A stretch of DNA of 62,000 nt from Adiantum capillus-veneris (GCA_014529385.2 CM043967.1:9127501-9189500); one strand, 5' to 3'; numbered from the stretch's first letter, positions 11,286 to 25,020 are shown. Numbers and translations are program-made. Notes: a model not told the origin generated them from the letters alone.

Positions 11286-12879
11286 TTATTTTAGCAACTT
11301 ATGTAAGTATTGAAGTAAATTAGTAGAATCAAAATTCATAATTATTTCCATGTAGTGAGTGAAGTGCTCTGAGCTCCAAACAGTTTTCATAGCTTTCTTG
11401 AATCTGTTCAACTCTTTCTTAAAGTTGGAGAGTTCATTCTTTCCCCAATGACTTTTATCACAGTAACTTCCCACACTTTTGCCTTCTCATTTCTTGCTTT
11501 GACATCAACTCCATGGTCCTTCACAGCATTGTGCATAGCCTTCCATTGGTTGTACTGAACTTTAGATGAACCCCTACCCAAATTTCCATGAAATTCCAAT
11601 AATGTTTAGGCCTTCATCCCACCAGTAGAAGCTTTCCTAGGGACCTTATTTTCACCAGATGACCTCTTGGGGTCTAACTCACAACAATCCCCCCATGAAG
11701 TCCAATACTAGACAATACCCTCTCAATACTTTTTTTTGCAGTTTCTCTAGCTGATAAAGGTTGTAGTTTCCATGCAAACCCTATGTAGAGGTGCACAATC
11801 TTCTCATTGATTCTACAAAGTGCATGTAATGTGCAGAGGTGGACATTTGAAAGGGGAATATCTAAAACAACATGAAAGTTTGGATATGTAGAGTGTCTAT
11901 ATGGGGCTTTGTTTTAGTTAGCAAGATTCAGCTCCTTTGCTGCACCCATGCAGTAGATACAAGGGGCTTTTGACATTGGCACCCCTTGATACATTGTACA
12001 TACACTTTAGTGTCTTTTACCCCCCCCCCCCCCCCCCCCCCCCCCATGTGCCATTCCACCTTGTACCTACCAAATCCCTAAACATCTAGCTTCTCCCTAG
12101 CCTATTGAGCTTTGATTATAGCATGGATACTAGTGTGGTGAAACACCCAATTCAACACATTGAAATCTTCACTATCGACCTCAAAAGCACCCAACCACCA
12201 AATGTTCTTCTCTGACTGCACACTAAAATTTTTAGGGTTTTTTTCCCCCTATGGTAAGAGCTCTATTCATGAGGTTTACTGATACTCTCTCAAGCTTATT
12301 ACCCTTCACAATTTCACTCTCATCTAATTTGATGACAAAAATGGCTTTCCCATTCACCTCAATATGTTGAAGATCATAGAATTTTATCATAGCCCTTTGC
12401 AAATTTCTCAAGTCAAAGAAAAAATTGTTAAAAGAGTTAAATTAGAGGTATATGTCATTGATGTGGAAAGGCTCTCCAAGAATCTCCATGACCTTGGAAT
12501 TAATTATGAGCCTGGCATGTTGAATAACTAATGTCTTCGGAAGCAAGGACCCCTTCACTCTTGGCTGCTTCAGGTTTCTGTTGATGAGCTTGAATAAGCT
12601 TTCGGTAACCTACCCTATTGATTCCAGCTTTGTCCAAAGTGCCTTAAACTTCATCTTTGTCCAAAGTAGAACTTTGCAAAAATCCATTGACGTATTTTTG
12701 CCTAGTTTGCTCTCCGATGGTTTAGTGGCCGAGCGTTTCACTCCCATTTTGACAATTTTGTCAGCCTTATACACACTATCGCACAAGTGAGAGTTGCATA
12801 TGCTCGTGTGGCTATAGACTTTGCTAGTCATCACAGGTTTTTTTAAATTTTTGCGGGCAGTTTCTCTTGTGGGATGCAT
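11286..12879 (-). pseudogene. Unrecognised decayed coding region
   Basis: Not recognised. Read on the minus strand, several frames look protein-like rather than random. 12,879-12,610 is lysine-rich and continues, after a stop, through 12,560-12,260 with a long stretch containing VIQHARLIINSKVMEILG and AIFVIKLDESEIVKGNK. 11,599-11,408 reads SSKVQYNQWKAMHNAVKDHG and 11,474-11,286 reads KKELNRFKKAMKTVWSSEHF. Stops and frame changes separate the pieces, and a 26-nt C tract (12,020-12,045) interrupts the block. It may be a dead transposase or a fragmentary gene. Confidence 0.3.
12020..12045 (+). repeat. Homopolymeric C tract (26 nt)
   Basis: Twenty-six consecutive C residues. Length is subject to sequencing error. 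Confidence 0.9.
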
Positions 12880-13259
12880 TTTGAGCTAGTTTGCTCACTA
12901 CTTGCATATATGGTTATGCGTTTTACGCTTGATTGAGTTGTTTGTCCCAGATTGTATGCTTGCAGATATAGCAAATTGTGGAACTGATTTTATGTATATG
13001 TGACTATCAATTTTGATGCGTTTGATCATGATTTCCATGATTGTGTAGTGGTCGAGTTATCTCCCACTTTGTTGCCAATTTGGCATTGTCTATGGCTGAG
13101 CTTTTGTTGGAGTACTTTACTCAGTTTACCGGGGAGACTCTGCCAGATTTCTCTCGGGATTTCTCACGATAGTTTGATTTCTTGGCATCCACTTAGCATA
13201 AATGTGTGAGAGTTTAGAGTCTAAAGTGAGGACTCATGAGAGACGGCTCGTAGTTGCCA

Positions 13260-14331
13260 ATATATGTATTGTTGGCATTGTGGTCACACAAGGCACATTA
13301 GATGTCGTTGTTTCAAACATATGAAGTAGCAACGAAGATCTATGTGTGATACACATGAGGTTTTGACACATGCTAGAGTAGTGGCTTCATATGCCAGTGA
13401 TGGGGATGTCATGTTTGCCTTTAGCGTTTCTCATGACATGTCTTTGAGAGGTGACAATTCTTCCCGTTGGCTACTAGATGAGGATGCAGTTTTCCACGTC
13501 ACATTGCATCATGAGTGGTTTAGCACCTTCTCTAGTGGGAGCTTTGGTTATCTACATGTGGCCAATGGTTCGGCGTTTGACATTGCAGGTGCAAAAGATG
13601 TATTCTTGCCAATGCCCAATGGTGCATCATCTATGCTACAACATGTGCGCTATGTTCCTCAGTTGAGACATAGCTTGCTCTCAGTGAGACTCGGCAGGTG
13701 TTGTCAGGGTCTGTGCAGGCAGCGGTAGAGCAAGTATGCTCCCTAGAGACAGAGAAAGATGGGGGACATGGAGTTCTTTGATATGCTCATGCTAGAGGCT
13801 GATGAGTTGGTGCTAGGATGCACAGTTCCACTTATGGGTGAAAGGGATATAGCCATCTCAATGTCGGCGTTGACACATCCATACACAATGGATAGTCTTG
13901 TTGATGCAGTACATGTAGATAGCACAGGGGAGGCGAGTATAGCCAGGTTTGCGTAGATTTTCTCAGCGTTCGGGTGTCTCATGTACAATCTACTAGTATC
14001 GACCTAGCAGCTGCAATGGGAGCATTTGCAGCAGGGATTGTCAATCGTATGATGATTAACACTAGCATGATGCACCGTGGAGTTTTGCAGATCATACAGA
14101 GTTGTCTGTGGGATTTACATGTGGGCTCTAGCGTGGATACGTTAGAGTCTGCATGTAAATCTACGTTGTATACGCACACTTGCCTATATCTAGAGCCGAT
14201 ACGGCTGCATGTAGATCGACCGAGAAGCCAATGGGAATAGGTTGAGAGAGTTCCTCACCTATTTTCTTTTACATACTAGTAGTTTAGCTAGTAGCACTTA
14301 CTTATTAGTGCATCACCTTTAAGTGGGAGAT
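13260..14331 (+). mobile_element. Copia-derived non-autonomous element, copy A (internal region)
   Basis: The internal region begins with a gag zinc-knuckle remnant (CWHCGHTRHIRC-like, about 13,275). It continues as a copia gag-pre-protease segment in the frame 13,342-13,728: RWLLDEDAVFHVTLHHEWF, then LQHVRYVPQLRHSLLSV. The protease D-S-G-A is D-E-D-A here. After 13,728 there is about 600 bp of sequence shared with copy B but without integrase, reverse transcriptase or RNase H. It ends in the purine-rich AAGTGGGAGA before the LTR at 14,332. No 5' LTR was found upstream, so copy A is 5'-truncated or in tandem with copy B. Confidence 0.7.
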
Positions 14332-14549
14332 TGTTGGGGTAAAGGCAATCCGCTTTTACCTGGGGCTAGATGTCCGGTGTTCAGCTGTCGACTGTATGTA
14401 CATACACATTCCTTATTCTTCATATACACAAAGAATAAGGAGCTCCTCGTCACATTCTTGGACGTTGCTCCACCTACACAGTGTGTCTTCTAATCTTCTC
14501 CTCCCATGCACTCTGCACGCACCACGCATCGCTTCCTAGCGCTCTCACA
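14332..14549 (+). mobile_element. LTR shared by copia-derived copies A and B (218 bp)
   Basis: The LTR begins TGTTGGGGTAAAG after a polypurine tract and ends CTCACA. It is followed after AG by a degenerate tRNA-Met primer site (TGGTATCGTGTA, 14,552-14,563). It therefore serves as 3' LTR of copy A and 5' LTR of copy B. Its first bases match the start of the LTR of the young copia element at 37,830. Confidence 0.75.
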
Positions 14550-16682
14550 AGTGGTATCGTGTATAGGGGCTGCTCATATGAAGTTGAGTGCGGTGTTCTC
14601 TGCACGTGGGAGATAGTGCGTGCATGCATCGATAACGCACAGTGTGAGCTTGGTGATTAGCTCATGATTCCCAGTGTTTTGGCAGAGCAGGGTTTTCCGG
14701 GATTTGTTGGCCAGGTTTGTGACAAGTTCTGAGAGGTGCTTGAGCTTGGTTTTGGCTCATACTTACAGATGGTCTTCTGTTTGCACTCTCATTGATAGTT
14801 TCCAGACTCATGCATTGGTGGTAGTGTGTTTGGCAGAGAGATTTTGTGGTTGATGTGGTTTATGCATTGATAGAGATTGTCTCACAGTTTTGCATCTCTG
14901 GTCCCATATTTTTTGGACAGTTGGCGGATGCTTTTGGACATGTAGTTTTGCCTTCTAGTTTGCTACTTTGGTCTCATGGCAAAGACGGGCGATCATTCAA
15001 GTTGTGACCTCTCAGGGATGAGCAGGTTTTGATGGTTCAAACTTTGCATCACGGCGAGAGTGCATGCTTCATGCATTGACACAACAAGGTTTGCATGGAC
15101 CATTGAGTGGTGATGCAGGTAGACCTTGCGGGATGACTGGTGATCAGTGGTAGGATCTAGAGGAGGTGGAATTATCTACTATCTGTTTACACCTTGTAGA
15201 TTCAACACATGCTCTTGTTATGCACGAGCCTAATAAGAGAGCATTGTGGCAAAGATTACATGTCATGTATGATAGATCTGAGTCATCTACGGCTTGTGTG
15301 AGAGAGTGGTGTTCACGTACACGTCAACATGTTATGTGTTGGCATTGTGGTCATTTAGGGCACGTCAAACAATGTTGTTTTCATCGTATGAGACAGCGCA
15401 AGAGACGTGTTTGTCTAATGTCTATTAGCTTAATTGATGTGACAGTTGCAGGAGAAGATCCAGTGTCTAAGTACACGAGTAACGAGGATGTCACATTTGC
15501 TTCATCTTTTTCTCATGATGTTCTTATTTCTATGGATTGTGCACTTCCTTCACAGTGGTTGTTGGATGCGGATGCTACATTTCACGTCCGTCCACACCGT
15601 GATTGGTTTTGTAGCTATTCTAGTGGGATGCTTGGTAGTGTACGCTTGACAAATGGTTTAGTGCTTGACATTGCTGGTGCAGGATAGGTGAGATTGTCAT
15701 TACTGAGTGGTGCATCATATGTCCTTAGACATGTGCATCATGTGCCATACATGATAGTGAGTTTGATCTCAGTTGGTCAGCTCAGAGGTTGTGGATGCCA
15801 TACTTTGCTTCGAGAACGATCGTTTACGATGCATTTGGGTGCACTGGTCCTTGCAAGAGGGTGCTAGGGATGGCATTGTTTACCCTATGCACGTGGATCA
15901 GATACAAGACGGTGCAACCTCAGTGGTTGTGTTGGCATGTTTGAGCGAGAGGCGAGACGTGTCTCGTTCATGGGTGAGCTACACCATGCTCACAAGACTG
16001 AGCATTCAACTGTGCAGGTCATGCCAGTAGACTCTGTAGAGACAGAGGTAGAGCGGCAATGCTCTAGTGAGACACATCAGGTGTCATTAGAGTCTGTGCA
16101 GACAGAGGTAGAGCGGGTCTGCTCCCTAAAGACATAGACATAGATACCGGATACGGAGTTCTTTGATATGCTCATGCTACAGGCTGATGAGTTGATGCCA
16201 GGACGCATGGTTCCACCTATGGGTGAGAGGGATGTAGCCATCCCAGTGTCGGTGATGACACATCCATATGTGATGGATAGTCATGATGATTTCAATGCAT
16301 GCAAATAGCACAAGGAAGGCTAGGACAGCTAGGTCTATGTGGATTTTGTCAACGTTCTCATACATGCCCTACTAGTGTCGAGGCATGAACTAGCAGTTGT
16401 AGTGGGAGCATTTGCAACATGGATTGTCACTCGTATAGTGATTGACACTAGCATGATCCATTGTGGGGCTTTGCAGACCATACAAAGTTGTATGTGATCT
16501 ACATGCAAGCTCTAGCATGGATACGTACGCTCGCCTATCACTAGAGCCAATACGGTTGCATGTAGATCGATTGAGCGAGCCAGTGGGCTTAGGTTGAGAG
16601 AGACTCTCACCTATTTTTCTTGTATATAGTAATTGCACTAGGTTCTCTTGCTTAGAGGCACATTGGCCTTTGAGTGGGAGAT
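14550..16682 (+). mobile_element. Copia-derived non-autonomous element, copy B (internal region)
   Basis: After the primer site and about 600 bp of leader, the frame 15,166-15,687 reads the end of a copia gag, a zinc knuckle (CWHCGHLGHVKQCC) and the gag-pre-protease region (QWLLDADATFHVRPHRDWF). The protease D-S-G-A is D-A-D-A. LRHVHHVPYMIVSLISVGQL follows across a stop. From about 16,020 to 16,620 the sequence is the same non-pol tail as in copy A (shared TCTTTGATATGCTCATGCTA and TGGGAGCATTTGCA), ending at the purine tract GAGTGGGAGA. No integrase or polymerase domain is present in either copy, so the family lost them before this duplication and would depend on another copia element for mobility. 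Confidence 0.75.
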
Positions 16683-16878
16683 TGTTAGGGCAAAAGCCTC
16701 TGTGCTTTGCACAACCACCCAAGCCATGGGCACCCACCCACTTTCTATACATTGATACAATTACAATGTATAGGGGGCTGCTCAGACTTTTAAGTCTCCC
16801 CACCCATATATCTGTGTTGTGTCCTCTTGCTCACCACACTGCACACACGCACCCGCATACTCCACACCACGCCTCACA
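16683..16878 (+). mobile_element. 3' LTR of copy B (196 bp)
   Basis: Begins TGTTAGGGCAAAAGCC and ends GCCTCACA, matching the ends and general layout of the LTR at 14,332-14,549 but considerably diverged in the middle. The divergence suggests an old insertion. Confidence 0.65.
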
Positions 16879-17799
16879 AGATATGGCGAGTCAAACTCAA
16901 GCCAAACACATCAAGCACGACCGTTTTCACAACGCAATGCCAAGGCACAATGGTAAAGAAACCACTGAGTGCCAAATGCAATCAAACGTGACTGCAAAGC
17001 ATGCGCATGAACACACAAAATTGCAAGAAAATTCGATAGAGTTTTGGGAGTATTTTGGCTATGTGGTCATAATAATCATACATGCTATAGACATGCTCAA
17101 AACCATGAGCAAATCATGCGCAAAATCTACACTCAAGCATAAATGATCTACCCCAAAATCTCAACTCTCTGAACCTAGAATATAGTCTTGCAATCTGAAA
17201 CAAAAAGTGCATCAATCACACTCTACAAGCGAGGCAATTACCAGCAAGAACTTGGATGCAAATGAGCCAAAATATGGCACAAATTGCTGCTCAAAAATAG
17301 CTAAAAATTGGCCCACATATGCCATTGCAAAATGGAGAATAGCATCACCAAAAAGCACACTTCATGTATATCCACATGGAAATACAAACGAGCATCAAAG
17401 AATGCACCAAACGTGCATCAAATGAGCATCCAAATCAGCTAAAAAAATGGCTCACAATCATGCCATAAATGCTTGCAAATCCGTGCGCCACTCTCTCTCT
17501 CCAAAATTGGCTCAATCACACGAGTCAATATGCATAACCTGTGATGAATCTGCTCTCAAATCTTGAGAGTCCACAAGAGTGCATACATCCACCAAATGTT
17601 CTCAACTTATACACGTAAATTTGCAAAACATTTCAGCCCACACTCTCTTCACTGAGAGAAAATAAAAATTGCACAAAACAACTTTAAAAACATATTAGTC
17701 ATTATGTATGTAGTGCACTTGACAAGCTTTTGAATGGTGTTTGCAAGACACGACGTTGGCATGTAAGGCATATGTGGTGAAATTTTAATATATAATTTA
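16879..17799. other. No gene seen
   Basis: Non-coding, rich in CAAA/GCAAA and ATGCAA words on the plus strand. No domain, intact repeat or splice structure was recognised. Confidence 0.5.
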
Positions 17800-18151
17800 T
17801 GTGCATTTTATTATTCAAGTGCTCTTTTATGAGCTTTGGCCATTTATGACCAGCCGGACAGTTTGTACTCACTTTGACTATTCAAGAAATCTATAAAGTA
17901 AATATGTGCAAGAGGGAAATGGTCACTCTTGTACAGGGGGGAGATTGCACCTACTGTCTGTGTATTTCTTCTCCCTCTTCTCTCTCGCAATGTCGGTGTA
18001 GCACTCCTCTCTCGCTCTCTATCTCTCTTTGTTCGTGTACAACTTGGATTATGCATTGTGTGATTTGTCAGGTACGTAAATCTGTCGTTTTATGCCTTCT
18101 ACTACATTGTTTTTGGTATTTTGCAGGCCACCGCACCCTCCATTTGTAGCA
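17800..18151 (+). mobile_element. LTR, plus orientation (about 352 bp)
   Basis: Begins TGTGCATTTTATT and ends CATTTGTAGCA. It is a close copy, in opposite orientation, of the LTR at 23,361-23,745: both share ATTCAAGAAATCTATAAAGT, GTAAATCTGTCGTTTTATGC-like and GGCCACCGCACCCTCC-like segments. No primer site follows, so it is a 3' or solo LTR. Confidence 0.7.
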
Positions 18152-18241
18152 GATAGGGCATGGATGGAGCACAAAATGAAAGTGATTTCTTCATTACGAT
18201 GTTCACACACACTAGGTGGCCGCCCAAGTTGGGTTGACCCC

Positions 18242-18244
<3 letters not shown>

Positions 18245-18337
<93 letters not shown>
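18245..18337. repeat. (GA)n microsatellite, 93 bp
   Basis: Perfect GA dinucleotide run. It creates artefactual Arg-Glu and Leu-Ser open frames on both strands that are not genes. Confidence 0.97.
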
Positions 18338-18340
<3 letters not shown>

Positions 18341-19470
18341 ACGCTGTACTACACCCGCCCTCCTCCCTTGGCGCATGTGGCTTCTCTTTCTCGCTTCCCT
18401 CACTGCCACATCCATTTCAAGCATCATCTGCAAATTCTGCCTTTTGACGACTTTTGTAGAATTTACTAGACATACTTCTAGTCTTATTATATAAAGACTA
18501 GTATGCGACCCGTCGCCTCCGCCAACAAAATATAACATGTACACGTGTGTTTTCTAGTAAGTGCATTGAGCCTTAGAGCTCTCAACCGTCAAATTTGAAA
18601 GGTGGCTCTACTTTTCATTTTGAAGGCCTTGGAAGGGCACATAACTATTTCTTAAAATTTCCAAAATTTCTTTTGAAGGGTAGCATTTTCCTAGCCCTCC
18701 TCCAGAAGGGTAAAACCTCCTTGGAAGGTTGTTGGAGCCTTCTAATTGCAGGGCTAATAGAGCTTATTTGCCATGCCTATGTAAGGCATATTTTTTTGTA
18801 ATAACACACTCCAATTGATGACATCTCATTCAAGAAGCTTATGAACACCTTTTTGTGGTCTCGCCCCCTTACATAAATACTTAACAAAATAGCCTAGAGC
18901 TTCTTTACAATGACCATGTTGGATCTCGTGTTGGATATACCTTACGAAGAAGTCCATTCGCATAGGCCTAGGTCGGTCAAGCCTTTTCCACATGTCAGTT
19001 GTAGTAAATATCAAAATATCAATTCCATTACATACCTCTCTTCGTTAGAAAGCAATTGTCCTCAGTTGCAAAGATAAGAATCTGCAAACCATACTTGTCG
19101 AAACCGTGATTAGTATTGTGTGTCAAAAATATCACATAGTAAAAGAGAAATTTAGGAAACTAAACAACACTGCTTATGCTTGCCATCATCCACATACTAT
19201 CTATTCTAGTGTCCCATACCACTAGAATAAGGAGTTTATGTCATATCCTGATCAATCAGGATATCATTGGTCACACTCATTATTGTATAAGTCAATTCTC
19301 ATAAATACTGTTGTGAGAGAAAATCATTGTATACCAATTCCAATTCCAAATCCAAATAGCTGCCAACATATACCCATTTCAAATCCAAATATCCTTCATT
19401 TTGTATACTGGGGTAAAAAAATCATACTAAGGACAGTGGTGGCCAGCCCTGCAGCATGATTCTGTGATCG
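18338..19470. other. No gene seen; holds a segment repeated at 23,757
   Basis: Non-coding. A segment at about 18,955-19,040 (GGTCGGTCAAGCCTTTTCCA) is present again in direct orientation at about 23,757-23,840, showing a dispersed repeat in this area. Confidence 0.6.
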
Positions 19471-19680
19471 GTGTTGCCTAAATCAATGAATCTACACCAA
19501 TAGGTCGTGCTGCCTAAATTGGCAAATCTGCATTTGATATTGTTTGAAATCATGAATCTGCAATTTATCAATGTGCTGCTTAAATCGGCGAATCTCTACG
19601 AATAAATGGTGTTGTCTAAATCAACAAATCTACACCAAGATTAGTATTTACACACTGCCTAAATCGGCGAATCTGTGTAC
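19470..19680 (+). repeat. Degenerate minisatellite, unit about 33-43 bp
   Basis: The word GCCTAAATCGGCGAATCT and variants recur at 19,476, 19,512, about 19,545, 19,578, 19,614 and 19,657, giving about six diverged units. Confidence 0.7.
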
Positions 19681-20930
19681 ATGTGACCAATGGACTAGGC
19701 AAGCATAAAAAAAACAAAATATTAACACAAAAATGGAGTATTTTCAAGTGTCCAAGTACTTATTAATTGTTTTCCACTATCCAAAAGCACCTTAGCTCTT
19801 GTTAGTGATTGTGTAGCTTAATGACAAATCCTCTCGATACGAATTACATTCAGTGCAAGCACAAGGCAGAACTTTACGGATGGTTAATTCCATGTCGTAA
19901 GAGAATGTAGATAAGCAAAAATAAATAAATATATTTATTTATTAATTAAAATTCCTTTCAAATTGTCCAATGGTATTATCCTTATTGCAAACTGCGCGAG
20001 TTTGTCTCCCTAAATTTATGTACCAAGAAAATAACTTACAAGGAAGTAGAGAAGGTGAGTAGTATTATAGTAGTATATTAAGCAAGTATATTGGATTATA
20101 GGCAGATGAGAGATGGTTAATAATGATGAGATCTTAAGACAAATGTTAACAATAGATATTTAAGAACTGACCCATTAAAGAGAATTAAAATGCTTTAGAA
20201 AACATCGAGAGATTACGTACCTAGAGGTGGTTCAAAGAAATGACTTGTACTCAAACTGTCAATGCTTAGTAGGTTTAGGAACAGTATGTGGCCATCTTAG
20301 TCCAATTGATAGTGGGTTTTTTTTTTTTTTTTTGGGGATTCCTTTAGCATTGGGAACTCTGCCGCTAGAAAAACAAGTCATGATTGAGTTGGTGGGGGTG
20401 GTTAGACTAGGCAATAGTGAGAATAATTAGCAATGCTTGAAGTAAAACCTAGGGTTAGTGTAATCTCATGTACAAACGTGAGATGTACCTCTAAATTTGA
20501 AATTTGAAGGCGAGAAGCCCTAGATAATGTAAAGATAACTTAGTGTAAAAACGTTCAAATTAAGACAATTGTCTCACAATTTCTCCCGTATTTGATTTAA
20601 ATTGTACCTCGTTCTACGTCCGAAATTACTATGCTGAGGACGGTCTCTAGCTATGGTATAACAAATTTCATCTTGACTATTCATGCCCGAGTATGGTCTC
20701 CATGTTGTATGGTGTTGAGGCCAACCATGTCAGCGGCTACACCGACAGAGCTAGAAAAATACATTTTTGCTAACCGGGGTGAAAATAAGTGCAAACTTGA
20801 AATTCTCGCGGTTTTTTAGGTCAAGATTTAAAGCTTTATACGAAGGTGGAGAGAAAGCGCTGCCATGCAAATATTTGATGAGGCAGATGTTGTAAGTGGT
20901 GGGCTTGAACGTCAGCAAGTGCGCATCATA
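19681..20930. other. No gene seen
   Basis: AT-rich non-coding sequence with a poly-T run at about 20,318-20,333. No coding signature. Confidence 0.5.
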
Positions 20931-20934
20931 GCCA

Positions 20935-21390
20935 GGATAAAATGGGGGGAGGGGGGTGAAGAGAGAGAGATGAAAGGTTATATCAACCGTCTTCAAAAGG
21001 ACATGAGACCAAACTATTACAATCCTTGTGGATCTAAACCAATGCTTGGGTACAAAATAAAGTAAAATTAAATAAAGTGGAAGACTGAAATTAAAAGTCT
21101 AAAATCGTCGGAGTAAACCATCATCATCATCGTCACTGCCCGACATTGTCGGAGTAAATATTGCCTTTGTAAGTAGTGGTACTGGGAGGGGAAAGAGAGA
21201 GAGCGAAATGAAATGAAATGTTATATCACTCATCTTCAAAAGGCCTATGAGACCAAACTGATACAATCCTTGATGATTGAATGTAATGCCTAGGTATTAA
21301 AAGAAAATGAAGTAAGGTGATAGACTAAAACAAAAAGTCTAAGAATGTCAGACTAAAATCATCATCGTCGTTGTCAATTCCCGTGGATGC
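20935..21390 (+). repeat. Imperfect tandem duplication, unit about 240 bp
   Basis: Two units share a GAGAGAGAG stretch, GTTATATCA, TCTTCAAAAGG, GAGACCAAACT, ACAATCCTTG, AAAAGTCTAA and a CATCATCATCGTC block. The first copy covers about 20,940-21,150, the second about 21,187-21,385. Not coding. Confidence 0.75.
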
Positions 21391-23347
<1,957 letters not shown>

Positions 23348-23359
23348 GCTCTGATACCA
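23348..23359 (-). other. tRNA-Met primer binding site
   Basis: On the minus strand this is TGGTATCAGAGC, one base from the LTR at 23,361-23,745. It marks that LTR as a 5' LTR of an element running leftward. Confidence 0.8.
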
Positions 23360-23360
23360 C

Positions 23361-23745
23361 TGCTACAAACGGAGGGTGCGATGGCCTGCAAAATACCAAA
23401 AACAATGTACTAGAAGGCATAAAACAACAGATTTACATACATGACAAATCACACAAAACATAATCCAAGCTGTACACGAACAAAGAGAGATAGAGAGCGA
23501 GATACAACATAAGAGCGTGTGCGGATGCATCTCCGAGAGAGGAGTGCTACATCGGCACCGTGAGAGAGAAGAGGGAGAAGAAATACACACACTGAGTGCA
23601 ATCTCCCCCCGCACAAGAGTGACCATTTCCCTCTTGCACATATTTACTTTATAGATTTCTTGAATGGTCAAAGTGAGTACAAATTGGCCGGACTGTCATA
23701 AATGGCCAAAGCTCATAAAAGAGCACTTGAAGAATAAAATGCACA
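23361..23745 (-). mobile_element. 5' LTR, minus orientation (about 385 bp)
   Basis: On the minus strand it begins TGTGCATTTTATT and ends GTTTGTAGCA, immediately followed by the primer site. It matches the plus-oriented LTR at 17,800-18,151, with a small extra segment around 23,505-23,540. Its own 3' partner in the same orientation was not found in the window. Confidence 0.75.
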
Positions 23746-23877
23746 GAAAATATATATCCATTTGCATAGGTCTAGCTCGGTCAAGCCTTTTCCACCTGTC
23801 AGCTATAGTAAATACCAAAATATCAATTCCATTACACTATCTTATCCTCTTCTCTCTCTCCCCTCTCTCTCTCTCAT

Positions 23878-24180
23878 CTGCTCAACTCTCCATAGCCATA
23901 TCTATCAGAGAAGCTATTGGCTTTCACATGGCCTCAACATCTGCTATCAGAGATGATGGAAAGATTGACAAAGGCAACAACAAAGGCTTTGCATTTTGTG
24001 CGAGAGTAAAGATGGCAGCTGGACCAAGTGTTGAGCGTACTAAGCAGATTGTCGAGCAGCAAACTATAAAGCCTTTGCTGTTGCCTTTGTCAACCGTGCC
24101 ATCAGCATTGATACCACATGTTGAGGGCGTGCGAACGCCAATAGCCTCTCTAATAGACATGGCTATGGAGAGTTGAGCAG
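23878..24180. repeat. Large palindrome, arms about 120 bp, spacer about 52 bp
   Basis: The left arm opens CTGCTCAACTCTCCATAGCC at 23,878 and the right arm closes with its reverse complement ending at 24,180. The match continues, with a minority of mismatches, through a shared GACAAAGGCAACA(A/G)CAAAGG core. A transcript would fold into a long imperfect hairpin. It may be a foldback/MITE-type element or an inverted duplication; flanking target duplications were not evident. The frames found on both strands are mirror images of each other and are not taken as genes. Confidence 0.8.
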
Positions 24181-24904
24181 CACCACCATGGATGTGTTGT
24201 CCAATAAGAGCCTTTCTGTGTGCTAGTTTGGCTTTGGTGCCATTCCTCCTCTCCTTTTTTCGTCAATCGCTTGTAGGCCATTCCCAGCCCCAAGCTTCCT
24301 TTATACCTCTCCTTTTTAGGTGCTTCCTCGTCTCCTTTGCACATGCGCTTGACTTGATGAGCTTGCAGAAGCAGAGAGAGAACTCAAGGGTGACCTCTCT
24401 CTCCCTCTCTCTCTCTCTCTCACTTTTATATGCGACTTACTATTGGCCTATCCTATACCTTGAAACTTCTATCTCAAAATTTTAAACTATAATACTAATT
24501 TGGACTTGACCCTGTTCATGGAAAGACCTTCCATTAGAGGATTTTAGACTATAGCTCCCCTCTGGGGCCAAATCCCTTCCGACAATATCTCAACTCAAGT
24601 AGAATACTTTGGTTGGCTTGCTGTAGAGAGGAATTTACCATTAAACACTCCTATGTGACCTAACTTTTTATGACCAATAGGGTTGATCTCACCTTTAAAC
24701 ACTCCTAATATAACCTAACTTAAAATAAATAAATAAATAAATAAATAAATAAAAATATATATATATATATTCTTGATTTTTTTTTAGCCCTAAAGAACCT
24801 TTCACTTAATGCTTATAATCTATAAGCTCTCCTAATGAGTTGAACCTTTGCCTGTTCTATCTCGACTTTGGCACAACTCTTTGGACAAATAACTTTTTTG
24901 GTGG
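24181..24904. other. No gene seen; AAAT and AT microsatellites
   Basis: Non-coding. Contains a CT patch near 24,400-24,421, an (AAAT)n run at about 24,723-24,755 and an AT run to about 24,770. Confidence 0.7.
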
Positions 24905-24909
24905 AACTT
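24905..24909. other. Target-site duplication AACTT (left)
   Basis: AACTT immediately left of the gypsy element at 24,910-29,092. It is identical to the five bases immediately right of it (29,093-29,097). Confidence 0.9.
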
Positions 24910-25020
24910 TGTTAGACAAGGGGAACTAGAACCTAGGCTCTTTGCCCTAGTTGGACTCCCTTTCCACACTGCCTAGCCCGGACCTGCCCTTGTCTAGTAT
25001 GGCCTTGCCGGTGTCCTGAT
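24910..25020 (-). mobile_element. 3' LTR of the chromovirus-type element (about 110 bp)
   Basis: Matches the 153-bp 5' LTR but lacks about 43 bp in the middle, the part holding CCACCACCCAACCACCC in the 5' copy. The LTR start (minus strand) is slightly altered (ATCAGGACACCGG versus TTAGGACACCGG). Confidence 0.85.

Noticed and set aside
17874-18149. 91-codon frame with a 102-codon relative at 23,363-23,671 on the minus strand
   Set aside because: Both are inside copies of one LTR; the similarity reflects the LTR, not a gene.
18049-18544. Open frames of repeated Arg-Glu or Leu-Ser across (GA)n tracts here and at 22,132-22,484, 31,124-31,584 and 37,081-37,557
   Set aside because: They come from the microsatellite; all reading frames through GA/CT runs stay open without any coding content.
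23664-24176. 170-codon plus frame and 78-codon minus frame around 24 kb
   Set aside because: They translate the two arms of the palindrome into mirror-image peptides with no domain.
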